Source of the DNA: Stigmatella erecta
Lineage (GTDB): Bacteria > Myxococcota > Myxococcia > Myxococcales > Myxococcaceae
DNA length: 64,000 nt
Reading direction: 5' to 3'
Assembly: GCF_900111745.1 (NCBI RefSeq)
Contig: NZ_FOIJ01000022.1
Coordinates: 1-64,000 of the forward strand
Part shown: positions 63,804 through 64,000 of the stretch, one piece after another
Numbering within the stretch: the stretch's first letter is position 1
How the letters are laid out: each line of letters starts with the position of its first letter
The notes under the pieces: model-generated
Databases searched by the model: none
What the model was told of the DNA's origin: nothing
Seen by the model: only the letters and a program-made list of their open reading frames with translations
Made by a program: the position numbers and the translations under genes

Positions 63804-64000
63804 ATGCTCCCCGTCCGTCCGGGCCTCGCCCTGCTCGTGGCCCTCGCAACCCCCGCTTGGGCGCAGACGCCCCCCTCCCCTGAGCCTGCCGCCCCCGCGG
63901 CCCAGCCCCTGCCCGAAGGCCCCGAGCGGCCCGAGCTGCCGGCCACGGAGAGCTTCGATGCGAAGCTCTCCGCCCAACTCGGCCAGCCCGGCGGGCTCAC
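63804..64000 (+). CDS. Probable TolC-like outer-membrane efflux factor, 3'-partial
   Basis: The first 65 codons of an exported protein, cut by the window end. The signal peptide is MLPVRPGLALLVALATPAWAQ, followed by an Ala/Pro-rich stretch typical of the mature start of OprM/TolC-type proteins. The ATG has GAGG nine bases upstream. The identity rests mainly on position, directly after emrA-emrB; too little sequence is present to see the helical barrel repeats. Confidence 0.6.
   Translation, partial: MLPVRPGLALLVALATPAWAQTPPSPEPAAPAAQPLPEGPERPELPATESFDAKLSAQLGQPGGL
63948..63970. repeat. 10-bp perfect inverted repeat inside the partial gene
   Basis: GAGAGCTTCG (63948-63957) and CGAAGCTCTC (63961-63970) form a perfect stem with an ATG loop, within the coding sequence for ESFDAKLS. 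It may be chance in coding DNA. Confidence 0.4.

Overview
The window is high-GC DNA with wobble-position G/C bias and dense coding on both strands. It looks like the chromosome of a myxobacterium, probably suborder Cystobacterineae (a Stigmatella, Archangium or Cystobacter relative). This rests on the DUF2378 (TIGR02265) and PilZ (TIGR02266-like) paralogue families, a SitA-like toxic lipoprotein with an Imm11 partner, many secreted lipoproteins and metalloproteases, and an extra chemosensory operon. The assignment is inference from gene content. I see no rRNA, tRNA, insertion sequence, CRISPR array or prophage, and no gene-free stretch longer than about 275 bases.

Layout. 1-2.2 kb: the 3' end of a repeat-rich protein and a metzincin-type protease ending in five 150-bp repeats. 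2.4-7.6 kb: P450, epimerase/dehydrogenase, SnoaL-like protein, FAD monooxygenase, a small STAS-like protein and a DoxX membrane protein; the first four look like a small oxidative tailoring set. 7.7-10.3 kb: a polymorphic-toxin island with an AHH-nuclease lipoprotein, its Imm11 immunity protein, a 66-bp inverted relic of a second imm11 gene, and a Cys-rich small protein. 10.3-21.1 kb: mixed accessory genes, including a Vps62-like lipoprotein, outer-membrane protein, esterase, histidine kinase, AhpD-like and GFA proteins, a minimal threonyl-tRNA synthetase, and three secreted proteins. 21.2-38.1 kb: a DEIH helicase with an RGG-like tail, a cytochrome c-like protein, two peptidases, a response regulator/GYF-J-PilZ/histidine kinase operon, an RNA methyltransferase, a ferredoxin reductase-type flavoprotein, an Nfu scaffold, DUF2378, a FemAB-like transferase, and clpS-clpA.

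38.1-40.8 kb: an HTH-citrate synthase fusion lacking part of its active site, a frameshifted cupin gene, and rsgA. 41.0-48.9 kb (minus strand): a tightly overlapping seven-gene chemosensory operon, cheY / REC-CheW / cheR / cheW / cheA-REC / cheB / MCP, enough to make a complete adapting signalling array. 49.1-54.6 kb: an InhA-type enoyl-ACP reductase, the 2-oxoglutarate dehydrogenase genes sucA-sucB (overlapping by 11 bases), and a cold-shock protein with a leader hairpin. 54.7-60.2 kb: an S9 peptidase, a gluzincin-like lipoprotein, a UPF0489 protein and an aldo/keto reductase. 60.3-64.0 kb: a MarR regulator with a palindromic candidate operator, then emrA-emrB-type efflux genes and the start of a probable TolC-like outer-membrane factor, cut by the window edge.

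Starts were chosen from Shine-Dalgarno position, operon overlap and family alignment by eye. Family names are recognised from motifs and memory, not from searches.
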